A DNA stretch of 64,000 nucleotides from Pseudomonas sp. RIT409 (GCF_003052515.2 NZ_QARE02000003.1:248001-312000); one strand, 5' to 3'; shown: positions 17,236-26,468, counted from the first letter of the stretch. The notes: generated by a model from the sequence alone, not told the origin. A program made the numbers and translations.

Positions 17236-18063
17236 ATGCCTATTCATATTATCTCCCTTGTCCTGTTCGCCGCCGTGCTGCACGCCAGCTGGAATGCCCT
17301 GCTCCGTGCAGTCGGTGACCGGCTTTGGTCAATGACCATCATGTGCGTGGCGGTGGCCGGTGCCAGCGTCCTCGGCGCGTTATTCATGGCGGCGCCTGCG
17401 GCAGCGAGCTGGCCGTATGCGGTTCTATCGGCCGTGCTGCACGTCGGGTACAACCTGTTTCTGGTGCGCAGCTACCGCTTGGGTGATCTGGGTCAAACCT
17501 ATCCCGTCGCACGGGGGTGCTCGCCCATTCTGATCACCCTAGGCGCGGCGTTGTTCGCCGGGGAGCATGTCGAGGCGAGCGCCTTGATGGGGATCGGTCT
17601 GATTTCGGCAGGCATCATCGCACTGGCCCTGAGCAAGGGCCGTCTCGCCGTTCCCGGCCTGCCTTACGCGGTCGGAACGGGTGTGTTCATCGCGGCTTAC
17701 AGCGTGACCGACGGCATCGGCGCGCGTCTGTCGGGGGCTCCGATGGCGTACACCTTGTGGATGTGCGCGCTGTGGGGGGTGATGATGCCGGCGGTCTACA
17801 TTGGCCTGCGAGGCGTCCGCAGCCTGGTGACGCCTCGTCCGGGCTTCCTCATCGCCATCGCCGGCGGCCTGGTGTCGCTTCTGGCGTACAGCACCATCAT
17901 CTATGCCATGTCCTGGGCGCCCATGGGCGCGGTGTCGGCGCTGCGCGAAACCAGCGTGGTGTTTGCCGCATTGATTGGCTATTTCTTCCTGGGAGAAAGC
18001 TTGACCGTCAGGAAACTGCTGGCCTGCGCTGTCATCGCCCTGGGCACCATCGTCATGGGCTGA
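17236..18063 (+). CDS. EamA/DMT-family transporter
   Basis: A 275-residue inner-membrane protein made of two EamA repeats of about five helices each, typical of drug/metabolite exporters. The first repeat begins FAAVLHASWNALLRA and ends ISAGIIALAL; the second ends ALRETSVVFAALIGYFFLGE followed by CAVIALGTIVMG. It follows a LysR gene and precedes an SDR on the same strand. A 9-bp hairpin starts at its stop codon (18062-18082). Amino acids or small metabolites are the usual cargo in this family; the specific substrate is unknown. Confidence 0.88.
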   Translation: MPIHIISLVLFAAVLHASWNALLRAVGDRLWSMTIMCVAVAGASVLGALFMAAPAAASWPYAVLSAVLHVGYNLFLVRSYRLGDLGQTYPVARGCSPILITLGAALFAGEHVEASALMGIGLISAGIIALALSKGRLAVPGLPYAVGTGVFIAAYSVTDGIGARLSGAPMAYTLWMCALWGVMMPAVYIGLRGVRSLVTPRPGFLIAIAGGLVSLLAYSTIIYAMSWAPMGAVSALRETSVVFAALIGYFFLGESLTVRKLLACAVIALGTIVMG

Positions 18064-18082
18064 CCGCCTGGCGCAGGCGGTC
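18062..18082 (+). repeat. Strong hairpin at the end of the EamA gene
   Basis: GACCGCCTG-gcg-CAGGCGGTC is a perfect 9-bp GC-rich stem with a 3-base loop, overlapping the TGA stop of the transporter. No T-run follows, so it is not a normal intrinsic terminator. It could stabilise the 3' end of the upstream mRNA or reduce read-through into the SDR gene. Confidence 0.45.
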
Positions 18083-18123
18083 GCCCGACTTGAAAGCTAT
18101 TTCATCGCATGAGGGTTCACACC

Positions 18124-18885
18124 ATGGACACTGCTTCACAAGCCCCTTTGATTCTGATCACCGGCGGCAGCCGCGGCGTCGGTGCCGCCACCGCGCGCCT
18201 GGCGGCCGCCCAGGGTTACGACGTGGTCATCAGCTTCGTGGCCGATGAGCCCGCCGCCGCAAGCGTCGTGGCTGATGTGCAAGCGATGGGCCGCCGTGCG
18301 CTGGCCGTGCGTGCAGACAGCGCCGACCCCGAGCAGGTCGCGCAGTTGTTCGCGACGATCGATCAACAGTTCGGACGCCTGGATGTGTTGGTGAATAACG
18401 CGGCGGTGTTGGCGCGCCAGTCGCGCGTGGAAGACCTGAGCCCCGAACGGATGCAGCGCATCTTCGCCGTCAATGCCATCGGCCCCATGCTGTGTGCACA
18501 ACAGGCGATCAAGCGCATGTCGTATCGGCATCAAGGCCGAGGCGGTTCAGTGGTCAATGTTTCCTCGGCTTCCGCGCGGCTGGGGAGCCCGAACGAATAC
18601 GTCGACTACGCGGCCTCCAAGGGTGCACTGGAAACCTTCACCATCGGCCTGGCCAAGGAAGTGGCACGCGAGGGGATTCGCGTCAACGGCCTGCGCCCCG
18701 GGCACATCTACACCGACATGCATGCCAGCGGTGGCGAGCCCGGACGCGTGGATCGCATCAAGGACACCATTCCCATGGGCCGTGGCGGGCAGCCCGAAGA
18801 GGTGGCACGGGCGATCTTGTGGCTGGCCAGCCCTGAGGCGTCGTTCACCACCGGAACCTTCCTGGACGTGACCGGCGGCAAGTGA
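18124..18885 (+). CDS. Short-chain dehydrogenase/reductase, glucose-1-dehydrogenase-like
   Basis: A 253-residue classical SDR. The cofactor motif TGGSRGVG is near residue 15, NNAAV near 90, the catalytic Ser in VNVSSASARLG and the YAASK pair near 163-167, and the family C-terminus FTTGTFLDVTGGK is present. ATG 18124 is chosen because GAGGG lies about eight bases upstream; that run is inside the sequence that follows the alternative ATG at 18109. It belongs with the LysR-EamA-SDR run. It probably reduces or oxidises a sugar or hydroxy compound; substrate unknown. Confidence 0.87.
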   Translation: MDTASQAPLILITGGSRGVGAATARLAAAQGYDVVISFVADEPAAASVVADVQAMGRRALAVRADSADPEQVAQLFATIDQQFGRLDVLVNNAAVLARQSRVEDLSPERMQRIFAVNAIGPMLCAQQAIKRMSYRHQGRGGSVVNVSSASARLGSPNEYVDYAASKGALETFTIGLAKEVAREGIRVNGLRPGHIYTDMHASGGEPGRVDRIKDTIPMGRGGQPEEVARAILWLASPEASFTTGTFLDVTGGK

Positions 18886-18904
18886 GCGATGCGCCGGTTG
18901 GCGT

Positions 18905-19255
18905 TCACGCCCCCGGGAACACCGGCTCGCCCAGATTGAGCATCAGACGGTTGGCCCATGCGAAAATGGAAATGGCGTGTATCAGGTCGAGGATCTGCCC
19001 ATCGTCCAGACCCTTGCGCACGCGCACGTCATGCAGCGGGTTTTCGGCCAGCGGCTTGCCAGCGTTGTCACGGATGAATTCGTTCGGCCCCTCGCGGAAG
19101 CTTGGCTGAATGATCAGCGCGCGCAGCCACTGATAGGCAAAGACGTTGACGTTGGGCGTCTTGCGCAGACGCTCGACGTCGGTCGGCGAGACCTTGGCCT
19201 GCACCGATTCCAACGTGCGTGTGCCACCGGCGTAGGACGCCACGCTGCCCGGCAC
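18905..19255 (-). pseudogene. Chimeric remnant: peptide-binding protein fragment joined to the tail of a CMD/peroxidase-related protein
   Basis: One open frame of 116 residues joins two unrelated pieces. Residues 1 to about 82 (RTLESVQAKVSPTDVERLRK through NPLHDVRVRKGL) look like an internal part of a family-5 oligopeptide-binding protein, with a junction near 19009. The last 34 residues (DDGQILDLIHAISIFAWANR, then LMLNLGEPV) look like the C-terminus of carboxymuconolactone-decarboxylase-like peroxidase-related proteins. Neither part could be functional alone. It directly follows the equally broken ABC ATPase on the same strand, so the pair records deletion inside a peptide transporter operon. 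Confidence 0.65.
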
Positions 19256-19256
19256 A

Positions 19257-20032
19257 TTAAGGGTGCTGGGGGCGGTCGAGCACCGCGTCCACCGGACCTT
19301 GCTCGACGATACGTCCGGCGTACATCACTGCCACATCATCTGCCAGGCCCGCGACGACCGACAGGTCGTGGGTAATCCAGATCAGCGAAGTGCCTCGCTC
19401 GCGTACCAGTTTCTGCACTTCGCTGAGGATTTGCGCCTGGATGGTCACGTCCAGTGCCGTGGTGGGCTCGTCGGCGATGATCAAATCCGGCGAGTGCAAC
19501 AAGGCGATGGCGATCGCCACACGCTGGCGCATCCCGCCCGACAGCTGATGAGGATAGGCGCGCAGACGTTCCTCCGGGCTCGGAATGCCCATCGCCGCCA
19601 GGGTCCGAGCAGCGAGCTGCCGAGCCTCGCGCTTGTTCAACGCCCGTGCGCACGCACGGCTTCGATCATTTGCGTGTCAACCCTCAGCACCGGGTTGAGG
19701 GTCATCATCGGGTCCTGGAAGATCATGGCGATGCGGTTGCCCTGCAGCTCACGCAATTGGGCCGGTGCAAGGCCAATGAGGTCGCGGCCCTTGAACAGCA
19801 CTTGCCCGTCGCTGATGCGCCCGGGCGCATCCACCAACCCCAGGATCGAAAATCCGGTCACCGACTTGCCCGAACCGGACTCCCCCACCAGCCCCAGCAC
19901 GCGGCCGGGCTGCACGCGCAGCGATACGTCACGCACGGCCGGCAGCAGGCCAGCGCGGGTATGAAAGGTGGTGCACAGGTTGCGCACCTCGAGGGTCGGC
20001 GGCGTCACGTTCGAGGATTCCAACAGGCTCAT
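19257..20032 (-). pseudogene. Frameshifted and truncated peptide ABC transporter ATPase (DppD/OppD type)
   Basis: The first part (20032 to about 19640) encodes the N-terminal half with Walker A GESGSGKS and the Q-loop MIFQDPMMTLNP, ending AVRAHGR then TGA. The second part (about 19640 to 19257) continues in another frame with [20 protein letters not shown], the signature LSGGMRQR and Walker B LIIADEPT, and stops at DRPQHP, where intact homologues continue with the C-terminal region. A one-base deletion near 19640 explains the split. The start overlaps the stop of the permease fragment upstream (ATGA), as in an intact dpp/opp operon. Confidence 0.8.
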
Positions 20033-20151
20033 CGCTGCAACCTCGGGTTCAGAACGTCGCGCAGCCGGTCACCGACCAGGTTGATCGCGACGATGGTGAT
20101 CAGCAATGCCAGCCTCGGCAAGAGGCTGATCCAGAACTCGCTGTTGAGCAT
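20029..20151 (-). pseudogene. C-terminal fragment of a peptide ABC permease (DppC type)
   Basis: Forty residues ending LLPRLALLITIVAINLVGDRL RDVLNPRLQR match the end of DppC/OppC permeases (last membrane helix plus the LVGDRLRDxLNPR tail). An in-frame TAA lies two codons before the ATG at 20151, and no further permease sequence is visible upstream. Its TGA overlaps the ATPase start by four bases, preserving the ancestral operon order. This is the 5' boundary of the decayed transporter. Confidence 0.75.
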
Positions 20152-20501
20152 GTCTTACCACCATCCGTTTATCGGGGTTAGATTCGGGATAGTTGCGAAT
20201 GACCACATGACCATCGGCGTTAACTTTAAGCCCATAAAAAGTCAGGAATTTCTAGTTCCGATTGTCGCTCCCATTTCGTCGAGCGTGGGCTGTCTCGGCG
20301 CTGCCGATGGGACATTTCGGGCAGATTCTTTTAGTGGGTGAAGGAATAGTTCGATTTGGCAAGCGTCATAGGTGGGTATGCTGAAATTCAGCAGCCATGC
20401 GTATATCGATCGCCATCTGCAGGTGATCGACATGATTATTTCAAGCGGCTGACTTTGTCTCCGCGACCCTTATTCAACCTGCCCAAATGGTGGAGAAATT
20501 T
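20152..20501. other. AT-richer gene-free interval
   Basis: About 350 bases between the permease remnant and the secreted hydrolase. Base composition is visibly more AT-rich than the surrounding DNA, like the hydrolase that follows, so the left junction of a transferred segment probably lies near 20152. GCTGAA-A-TTCAGC at 20380-20392 is a short palindrome and a possible operator. I see no gene or insertion-sequence end. Confidence 0.45.
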
Positions 20502-21257
20502 ATGTTTAAGAAGCTTGCTGTTTCCCTAAGTTGCATCGTTGCTGCGCTGTGCGCGAGTGGTGCGGTCTATGCCAAACCGGTGAACAACATTGTGTTGGTT
20601 CATGGTGCGTACGCCGACGGCTCTGGTTGGAAAGCCGTCAGCGATATCCTCACCAAGGACGGGTATCAAGTCAGTATTGTTCAGGAGCCAGAGACTTCGC
20701 TCGAGGACGATGCCGCGGCAACTCGACGCATAATCGCTCTTCAAGATGGCCCAGTCATTCTTGTTGGCCATAGTTATGGCGGTATTGTAATTAGCGATGC
20801 GGGTAATGATCAGAAGGTGCAGGGTTTGGTTTATGTCGCTGCCCTGATGCCGGATGCAGGCGAATCTATTCCTAGTTTGGTCAAAAGCAAACCATTGGCA
20901 ACCAACAATGTTATCCCGATTGGTAATGGCTTTCAGATCCTGAATCCTAAGTCTTTTGCTCAGGACTTCGCAGCCGATCTGCCGCCAGAGCAAGCAGCGT
21001 TTATGGCAAAGTCTCAGGTTCCGATTGCTGCCAAAGCGCTTAACACATCCATCACACAGGCAGCATGGCATAGCAAGCCCAGCTGGTATGCTGTTGCAAC
21101 AGAGGACCACAAAATCAATCCCGATTTGGAGCGATATATGGCCGCCCGAGCGGGGAGCAAAACCGTAGAGATAAAGGGTAGCCACGCGGTCTACGTCTCC
21201 CAGCCCCAAGCAGTGGCTAAGCTCATCGAAGAAGCGGCGAACGGTAGCAGCAAATAG
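20502..21257 (+). CDS. Exported alpha/beta hydrolase
   Basis: A 251-residue hydrolase with an N-terminal signal peptide (MFKKLAVSL through ASGAVYA, cleavage likely before KPVNN). The fold motifs are HGAYADGSGWK near residue 35, the nucleophile elbow GHSYGG near 90 with its serine, and a late His in KGSHAVYVSQP. The family is that of small esterases annotated as alpha/beta fold or EstA-like. ATG 20502 has GGAG six bases before it; ATG 20487 upstream would disrupt the signal peptide start. Codon use is less GC-biased than in its neighbours, suggesting recent acquisition. The substrate is unknown. Confidence 0.85.
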   Translation: MFKKLAVSLSCIVAALCASGAVYAKPVNNIVLVHGAYADGSGWKAVSDILTKDGYQVSIVQEPETSLEDDAAATRRIIALQDGPVILVGHSYGGIVISDAGNDQKVQGLVYVAALMPDAGESIPSLVKSKPLATNNVIPIGNGFQILNPKSFAQDFAADLPPEQAAFMAKSQVPIAAKALNTSITQAAWHSKPSWYAVATEDHKINPDLERYMAARAGSKTVEIKGSHAVYVSQPQAVAKLIEEAANGSSK

Positions 21258-21442
21258 TTTCGCGTGTAATTCGAAAGCCTGCTGTGCGCTGAGTACTCAG
21301 TGCGCAGCATCCAGATCACTGCAGAAAGATGAGCCGATGAAGCAGATGACCGTTGCCGATGCTTTACGCCGGCAAGCGCAAAACCGTTGGCGATCAGCAG
21401 GCCCAGTGAAGGCTCGGTGACCGGCACGCTAAGGCCGAGGAA

Positions 21443-22099
21443 CTAGAGCGTCGCCTCGAGTGTGATCGCCCGGGCAATCTCCGATGATTGCCACCTCCAG
21501 CACGGGCATCGGCTGATCGACCACGGGAATGTCTGTTCGGCCAGGACTGCCAGCGAGAGCACCTCGTGGCGATCCAAGGCCGAGTCCGCCGGCAGCACTG
21601 CCACGCAAGGCGCCTCGCCGATCCAGTGGATATCGAGGCCACGGTGCTCGAGTGGCAGGCTCACGGCACCCAGGTCCATGGTTTTGCAAAGCACGGCCTG
21701 CACCACGTTTTCCGGCGACATGCTCTGCAGTTGGATCTGCTGCGGATGCAGGGTCGCCGGCAAGCGTGCCAGGGCGGCGGGCAACAAACCGGCAGCCAGC
21801 GCCGAGATGGCCACCAGCTTGATGTGATGATTTTCCTCTTGAGTGATCGATTGCGCCCGCTGGCGGATGTTGCGGATGCCCAGCAAGGCGCTTTCGACCT
21901 CGCCGTACATCATGAACGCCTTCTGTGTCGGCGTGACCTTCGGGCCGCTGCGTTCGAACAGGGCAAACTCCAGCTCTTGCTCGAGTTCCTGAATCACCCG
22001 CGTCACCGAGGGCTGGGATCGACCCAGCATCTTTCCCGCCGCCGTCACACTGCCGGCCGACATCACGGCCGCAAAGGCTTCCAGTTGACGCAGATCCAT
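21443..22099 (-). pseudogene. C-terminally truncated LysR-family regulator
   Basis: The winged helix-turn-helix (LRQLEAFAAVMSAGSVTAAG, then MLGRSQPSVTRVIQELE) and about 100 residues of effector domain are intact, but normal sequence stops near EVLSLAVLAEQTFP and the last residues are unrelated. LysR proteins usually have about 300 residues; this has 218. The missing part would include the second half of the effector domain. The break lies next to the AT-richer hydrolase, which fits damage at an insertion junction. A shortened protein that still binds DNA cannot be excluded. The 21258-21442 gap has no gene. Confidence 0.65.
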
Positions 22100-22237
22100 A
22101 CGCTCGCCTGACACATGTCAAATCGAATGACGGAGCGTAAAGCACCCGGCACAGCGGCGAAAGTCTAAACCGCGCCTTGCGTGTCGCGTCCGCGCGCGAG
22201 AACATGGGCGCCCTGTTCTCGCTCTGCCTCCGGCCCC

Positions 22238-23542
22238 ATGCCCGCGCCTTCCCATCCGCATCCGCTGTTTGAAACCTATGCCCGCTTCGGCGAACTCAAC
22301 TTCAGTTCGCTCAAAGCAGAACTGCCCGCCATCACCGATTACCTGGCGGCGTTTCCCCCCGACCAGCAGGCCGTCGAAGGCTATCGCGCCGTGCGCAGCT
22401 TCTTGAAGTCATACGCTGGCAACGAATCGACCTTCAACGCCTACCGCACCCACGTCGAGCGCTTGCTGCTGTGGACGATGATCAAGGCGCGCATCCCCTT
22501 GCTCGAACTGCGCCGTACCCACGCCGAGGATTTTCTGGAGTTCTGTCTCGCGCCGGATCCGGCGTGGGTCGGCCCGGTGGTCAAATCCCGTTTCAACCGG
22601 ATCGGTGCGCGCAAGAAGACTGCCACCGACACCTATGTGCTCAACCCTCAATGGCGGCCATTCAGCCAGTCTGCGTCCAAGGAAGAGCGCAAACGGGCCA
22701 AAGAAGAGAACCGCGCGCTGATCCAGGAACACTACAAGCCCGCTCAGGGGTCCATCGCGCAGATTTTCGCGGTGTGTGGCAGCTTCTTTCAGCACGCCAT
22801 CGATGAGGGCTTCTGCGAGCACAACCCTTTCCGCGCGGTCAAGCAGAAAAGCAAGTACAAACAACGCACCACCGGCGATCAGGACACGCGCATCCTGACT
22901 TCACTGCAATGGGATTTCGTGCTCGAGACAGCTGAGCAAATGGCCGCTCAAGACCCTGTACACGAACGGACGCTGTTCATCGTGGCGACTATCTTCGCCA
23001 TGTATCTGCGCGTGTCGGACCTGGTGGGCCGGGACAACTGGACCCCGACCATGGGCGACCTGCGCCAGGATGGCGCGGGGAATTGGTGGTACCACGTGGT
23101 CGGCAAAGGCAACAAGGCCGGGAAGATCAGCGTACGGGACGACTACGTCGAGCACTACCTCAAGCGCTGGCGCGTGCACCAGGGGCTGTCGCCGTTGCCG
23201 GGGTTCCGGGAGGCCACGCCATTGATCGCCACCCATCGCGGTCGGGCCGGCCTGTCTGACCGGCACATTCGGGTGTTGCTGCAGGCGGTGTTCGACCGCG
23301 CACTGGAACGCATGCTCGCCGAAGGCTGGTCGGACGAAGACGTGAGCCGGTTGCGCGCGGCATCGCTGCACTGGCTGCGCCACACGTCGGCCACCTTCGA
23401 TGCGCCGCACCGCGACATGAAGGACCTTCAGGTCGACCTGCGCCACAACAGCCTCAGCACCACGCAGAACGTGTACTACAACTCGGAAGATGAAAAACGC
23501 GCCTACTCGATCAAGCGCCTGCCCATGAAAGAACGCACCTGA
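22238..23542 (+). CDS. Tyrosine-type site-specific recombinase (integrase family)
   Basis: A 434-residue tyrosine recombinase. An N-terminal core-binding domain (about 45-130) precedes the catalytic domain, in which Arg in MYLRVSDLV, the H-x-x-R box LHWLRHTSATF and the tyrosine region TTQNVYYN form the expected active-site set. ATG 22238 (MPAPSHPH) is preferred; the frame opens at 22181. No phage, plasmid or transposon gene is adjacent and I found no flanking attachment-site repeat. It may be a resident recombinase or the remaining part of an integrated element near the decayed region to its left. Confidence 0.85.
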   Translation: MPAPSHPHPLFETYARFGELNFSSLKAELPAITDYLAAFPPDQQAVEGYRAVRSFLKSYAGNESTFNAYRTHVERLLLWTMIKARIPLLELRRTHAEDFLEFCLAPDPAWVGPVVKSRFNRIGARKKTATDTYVLNPQWRPFSQSASKEERKRAKEENRALIQEHYKPAQGSIAQIFAVCGSFFQHAIDEGFCEHNPFRAVKQKSKYKQRTTGDQDTRILTSLQWDFVLETAEQMAAQDPVHERTLFIVATIFAMYLRVSDLVGRDNWTPTMGDLRQDGAGNWWYHVVGKGNKAGKISVRDDYVEHYLKRWRVHQGLSPLPGFREATPLIATHRGRAGLSDRHIRVLLQAVFDRALERMLAEGWSDEDVSRLRAASLHWLRHTSATFDAPHRDMKDLQVDLRHNSLSTTQNVYYNSEDEKRAYSIKRLPMKERT

Positions 23543-23697
23543 GGCCTGTCGGAAAGTCTAGCGGGTCGCGAGGCCATGGTCGGTGTTGCGCCCCCTGCCC
23601 CGCTGCGACGTGTTTCGCCGCTTACGTGCACCCTCGCGGTGCACATTCTGATCGCGGTGCTGTCCATCCTGTATCTCTCAGTGCGTGAGGTCTTGTC

Positions 23698-25074
23698 ATG
23701 TCAGCCATTTCCCGCCCCGCCGTCCTCGAATTGATCGGCAACACGCCTCTGGTTCGCGTCAGCCGGATCGATACGGGCCTGTGCACCCTGTTTCTCAAGC
23801 TCGAATCCCAGAACCCTGGCGGATCGATCAAGGACCGTGTGGGCCTGGCGATGATCGACGCTGCGGAGCGCGACGGTCGTCTCAAATCCGGCGGCACCAT
23901 CGTTGAAGCGACAGCGGGCAATACCGGCCTCGGCCTGGCACTGGTCGGCCGTGCCAAGGGTTACCGCGTGGTGCTGGTGGTGCCGGACAAGATGTCCACG
24001 GAAAAGGTGCTGCACCTCAAGGCCATGGGGGCCGAAGTCCACATCACTCGGTCCGATGTCGGCAAAGGCCATCCTGAGTATTATCAGGACGTCGCTGCCC
24101 GGCTGGCGAAGGACATTCCAGACGCATTTTTTGCCGACCAGTTCAACAACCCGGCCAACCCCCTGGCGCACGAAACCAGCACCGCGCCGGAGATCTGGGC
24201 ACAGACCCAGCATGACCTGGACGCCATTGTCGTTGGGGTCGGCTCCGCAGGCACGCTCACCGGGCTGACGCGTTTCTTCAAACGCGTGCAACCGGACCTG
24301 GAAATGGTACTCGCCGATCCCGAGGGCTCGGTGGTGGCGGAATACAGCCGCAGCCGGACGCTGCCCACCCCCGGCTCCTGGGCCGTGGAGGGCATCGGCG
24401 AAGACTTCATCCCCTCCTTCACCGACCTGTCCAGGGTGGGGCATGCCTACTCCATCAGCGATGAGGACAGCTTCGAACACGCCCGGCAATTGCTGCGCAG
24501 CGAAGGCATTCTGGGAGGCTCCTCCACCGGAACCCTGCTGGCGGCCGCCTTGCGCTACTGTCGCGAACAGACCACGCCGAAGCGGGTGGTCAGCTTCGTC
24601 TGTGACACCGGCACGCGCTATTTGTCGAAGGTCTACAATGACCAATGGATGACCGACCAAGGCTTGCTGCAGCGCAGGAAATACGGCGACTTGCGCGATT
24701 TGATCGCCCGCCGCTTCGAGGATGGGCGGGTCATCAGCGTCGGGCCGGACGATACCCTGCTCACCGCCTTTCAGCGCATGCGCCTGGCAGACGTCTCGCA
24801 ATTGCCGGTACTGGTCGATGGGCAGCGGCTGGCCGGGGTGATCGATGAATCCGATATCCTGCTCGGCATGCATCAGGACCCGGCACACTTCCGCACGGCC
24901 GTGGCGGATGCGATGACCGACAAGCTGGAAACCCTGCCGCCCGAGGCGAGCCTGGCCCGTCTTCAGGACATTCTGGACCGGGGCCTGGTGGCCATTGTCG
25001 CCGACGCCACTGGCTTTCACGGCCTGATTACCCGGGTCGACTTGCTCAACCACCTGCGGAGATCCCTCCCATGA
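23698..25074 (+). CDS. Cystathionine beta-synthase
   Basis: A 458-residue PLP enzyme that condenses serine and homocysteine to cystathionine. The PLP lysine is Lys45 in NPGGSIKDR, the substrate loop is EATAGNTG near 76, and the phosphate-binding GGSSTGT is near 279. The C-terminal third (about 335-455) is a CBS-domain pair, which in some homologues controls activity. The 155 bases before it show no gene. Its stop overlaps the next start by four bases (ATGA), coupling it to the cystathionine gamma-lyase and forming a reverse transsulfuration operon that turns homocysteine into cysteine. Confidence 0.9.
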   Translation: MSAISRPAVLELIGNTPLVRVSRIDTGLCTLFLKLESQNPGGSIKDRVGLAMIDAAERDGRLKSGGTIVEATAGNTGLGLALVGRAKGYRVVLVVPDKMSTEKVLHLKAMGAEVHITRSDVGKGHPEYYQDVAARLAKDIPDAFFADQFNNPANPLAHETSTAPEIWAQTQHDLDAIVVGVGSAGTLTGLTRFFKRVQPDLEMVLADPEGSVVAEYSRSRTLPTPGSWAVEGIGEDFIPSFTDLSRVGHAYSISDEDSFEHARQLLRSEGILGGSSTGTLLAAALRYCREQTTPKRVVSFVCDTGTRYLSKVYNDQWMTDQGLLQRRKYGDLRDLIARRFEDGRVISVGPDDTLLTAFQRMRLADVSQLPVLVDGQRLAGVIDESDILLGMHQDPAHFRTAVADAMTDKLETLPPEASLARLQDILDRGLVAIVADATGFHGLITRVDLLNHLRRSLP

Positions 25075-26249
25075 CTCAGCACGACGATACTCATCCGTCC
25101 CATGGCTTCGCCACGCGGGTCATCCATGCGGGCCAGACGCCGGACCCGACGACCGGCGCATTGATGCCGCCGATCTACGCCAACTCCACTTACCTGCAAG
25201 ACAGCCCGGGTGTTCACAAGGGTTTCGATTACGGGCGTTCCCACAACCCCACCCGATTCGCGCTCGAGCGCTGCGTCGCCGACCTGGAGGGCGGCACTCA
25301 AGCATTTGCCTTTGCGTCGGGGCTGGCAGCCATTTCATCGGTGCTCGAATTGCTGGACGCCGGCGCCCATGTGCTGTCCGGTGATGACCTCTACGGCGGC
25401 ACGTTCCGCCTCTTTGACAAAGTCCGCAAACGCAGCGCCGGCCATCGCTTCAGCTTCGTCGACATGACGGACCTCGGCGCATTCGAGGCGGGCCTTCAGG
25501 ACGATACCCGGATGATCTGGGTCGAAACGCCGAGCAATCCGCTGCTGCGTCTTACCGACCTGGCCGCCATCGCACGGATATGCCGTGACCGGGACATCCT
25601 CTGCGTCGCCGACAACACCTTCGCCAGCCCGTGGATTCAGAATCCTTTGGCCCTGGGCTTCGACATTGTCGTGCACTCCACCACCAAGTACCTCAACGGC
25701 CATTCGGACGTCATCGGCGGCATTGCGGTGGTTGGAGAAAACCCGGAACTCGCGGAGCGGCTGGGCTTCCTGCAGAACTCGGTCGGTTCGATCGCCGGTC
25801 CTTTCGACGCGTTTCTGACAGTGCGCGGGGTGAAAACCCTGGCGCTGCGCATGGAACGGCATTGCAGCAACGCGTTGGCCATCGCGCAGTGGTTGGAACG
25901 CCAACCTCAGGTGGCGAAGGTCTACTACCCCGGCCTGCCCTCGCACCCTCAGCACGCCTTGGCGTCTCGGCAGATGCGCGGGTTTGGCGGGATGATTTCC
26001 CTGGATCTGAACACTGACCTGGCCGGCACCCGACGTTTTCTGGAACGTGTCGAACTGTTTGCCCTCGCCGAAAGCCTCGGCGGTGTCGAAAGCCTGATCG
26101 AACACCCGGCGATCATGACCCATGCCAGCATTCCGCCGGAAAACCGCGCAAGGTTGGGCATCGGCGATTCGCTGGTGAGGTTGTCGGTGGGCATCGAAGA
26201 CGTCGGCGACCTGCGGGCGGATTTGGCTCAGGCGCTGGAGGCGGTCTGA
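25071..26249 (+). CDS. Cystathionine gamma-lyase / gamma-synthase family PLP enzyme
   Basis: A 392-residue member of the Cys/Met metabolism PLP family. The PLP lysine is Lys206 in HSTTKYLNGHSD, and family sequences YGRSHNPTR, FASGLAAI and the late SLGGVESLIEHPAIMTH are present. Gamma-lyase and gamma-synthase cannot be separated with certainty by eye, but translational coupling to cystathionine beta-synthase favours a lyase that splits cystathionine into cysteine, 2-oxobutyrate and ammonia. A terminator follows at 26390-26432. Confidence 0.88.
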   Translation: MTQHDDTHPSHGFATRVIHAGQTPDPTTGALMPPIYANSTYLQDSPGVHKGFDYGRSHNPTRFALERCVADLEGGTQAFAFASGLAAISSVLELLDAGAHVLSGDDLYGGTFRLFDKVRKRSAGHRFSFVDMTDLGAFEAGLQDDTRMIWVETPSNPLLRLTDLAAIARICRDRDILCVADNTFASPWIQNPLALGFDIVVHSTTKYLNGHSDVIGGIAVVGENPELAERLGFLQNSVGSIAGPFDAFLTVRGVKTLALRMERHCSNALAIAQWLERQPQVAKVYYPGLPSHPQHALASRQMRGFGGMISLDLNTDLAGTRRFLERVELFALAESLGGVESLIEHPAIMTHASIPPENRARLGIGDSLVRLSVGIEDVGDLRADLAQALEAV

Positions 26250-26389
26250 TGGGATGGTTCCCGGCAAGGGGCTAGCCGCTATTGTTTCGCGATACGCAAC
26301 ACTGTCTTGCCGAAACAGAGGTGGCCGAGATTCAGATAGGTTGCTAACGTTTTACTTGTCAAATCCGCCGATTTGATGGATGTCCCTTC

Positions 26390-26432
26390 AAGCCGCGACC
26401 CCGTCCGAGATAACGGGCTTGCGGCTTTTTTA
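26390..26432 (+). terminator. Intrinsic terminator after the transsulfuration operon
   Basis: AAGCCGC and GCGGCTT form a 7-bp stem around a 24-base loop (which itself contains CCCGT/ACGGG), followed by a run of Ts. It ends transcription of the plus-strand pair and lies just before the end of the convergent XRE-cupin gene. Confidence 0.75.
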
Positions 26433-26468
26433 TTGCCCGCACGCCCATGGCGCACGCAGCGCCTTCGG

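Noticed and set aside
22238..23542. Prophage or integrative element centred on the tyrosine recombinase
   Set aside because: No phage structural, replication, excision or conjugation gene is adjacent and I found no attachment-site repeat or tRNA. Only a stand-alone recombinase can be supported.
23701..25053. 450-residue open frame antisense to cystathionine beta-synthase
   Set aside because: It mirrors a clearly real gene, has no recognisable domain and is low-complexity, as expected for high-GC antisense frames.
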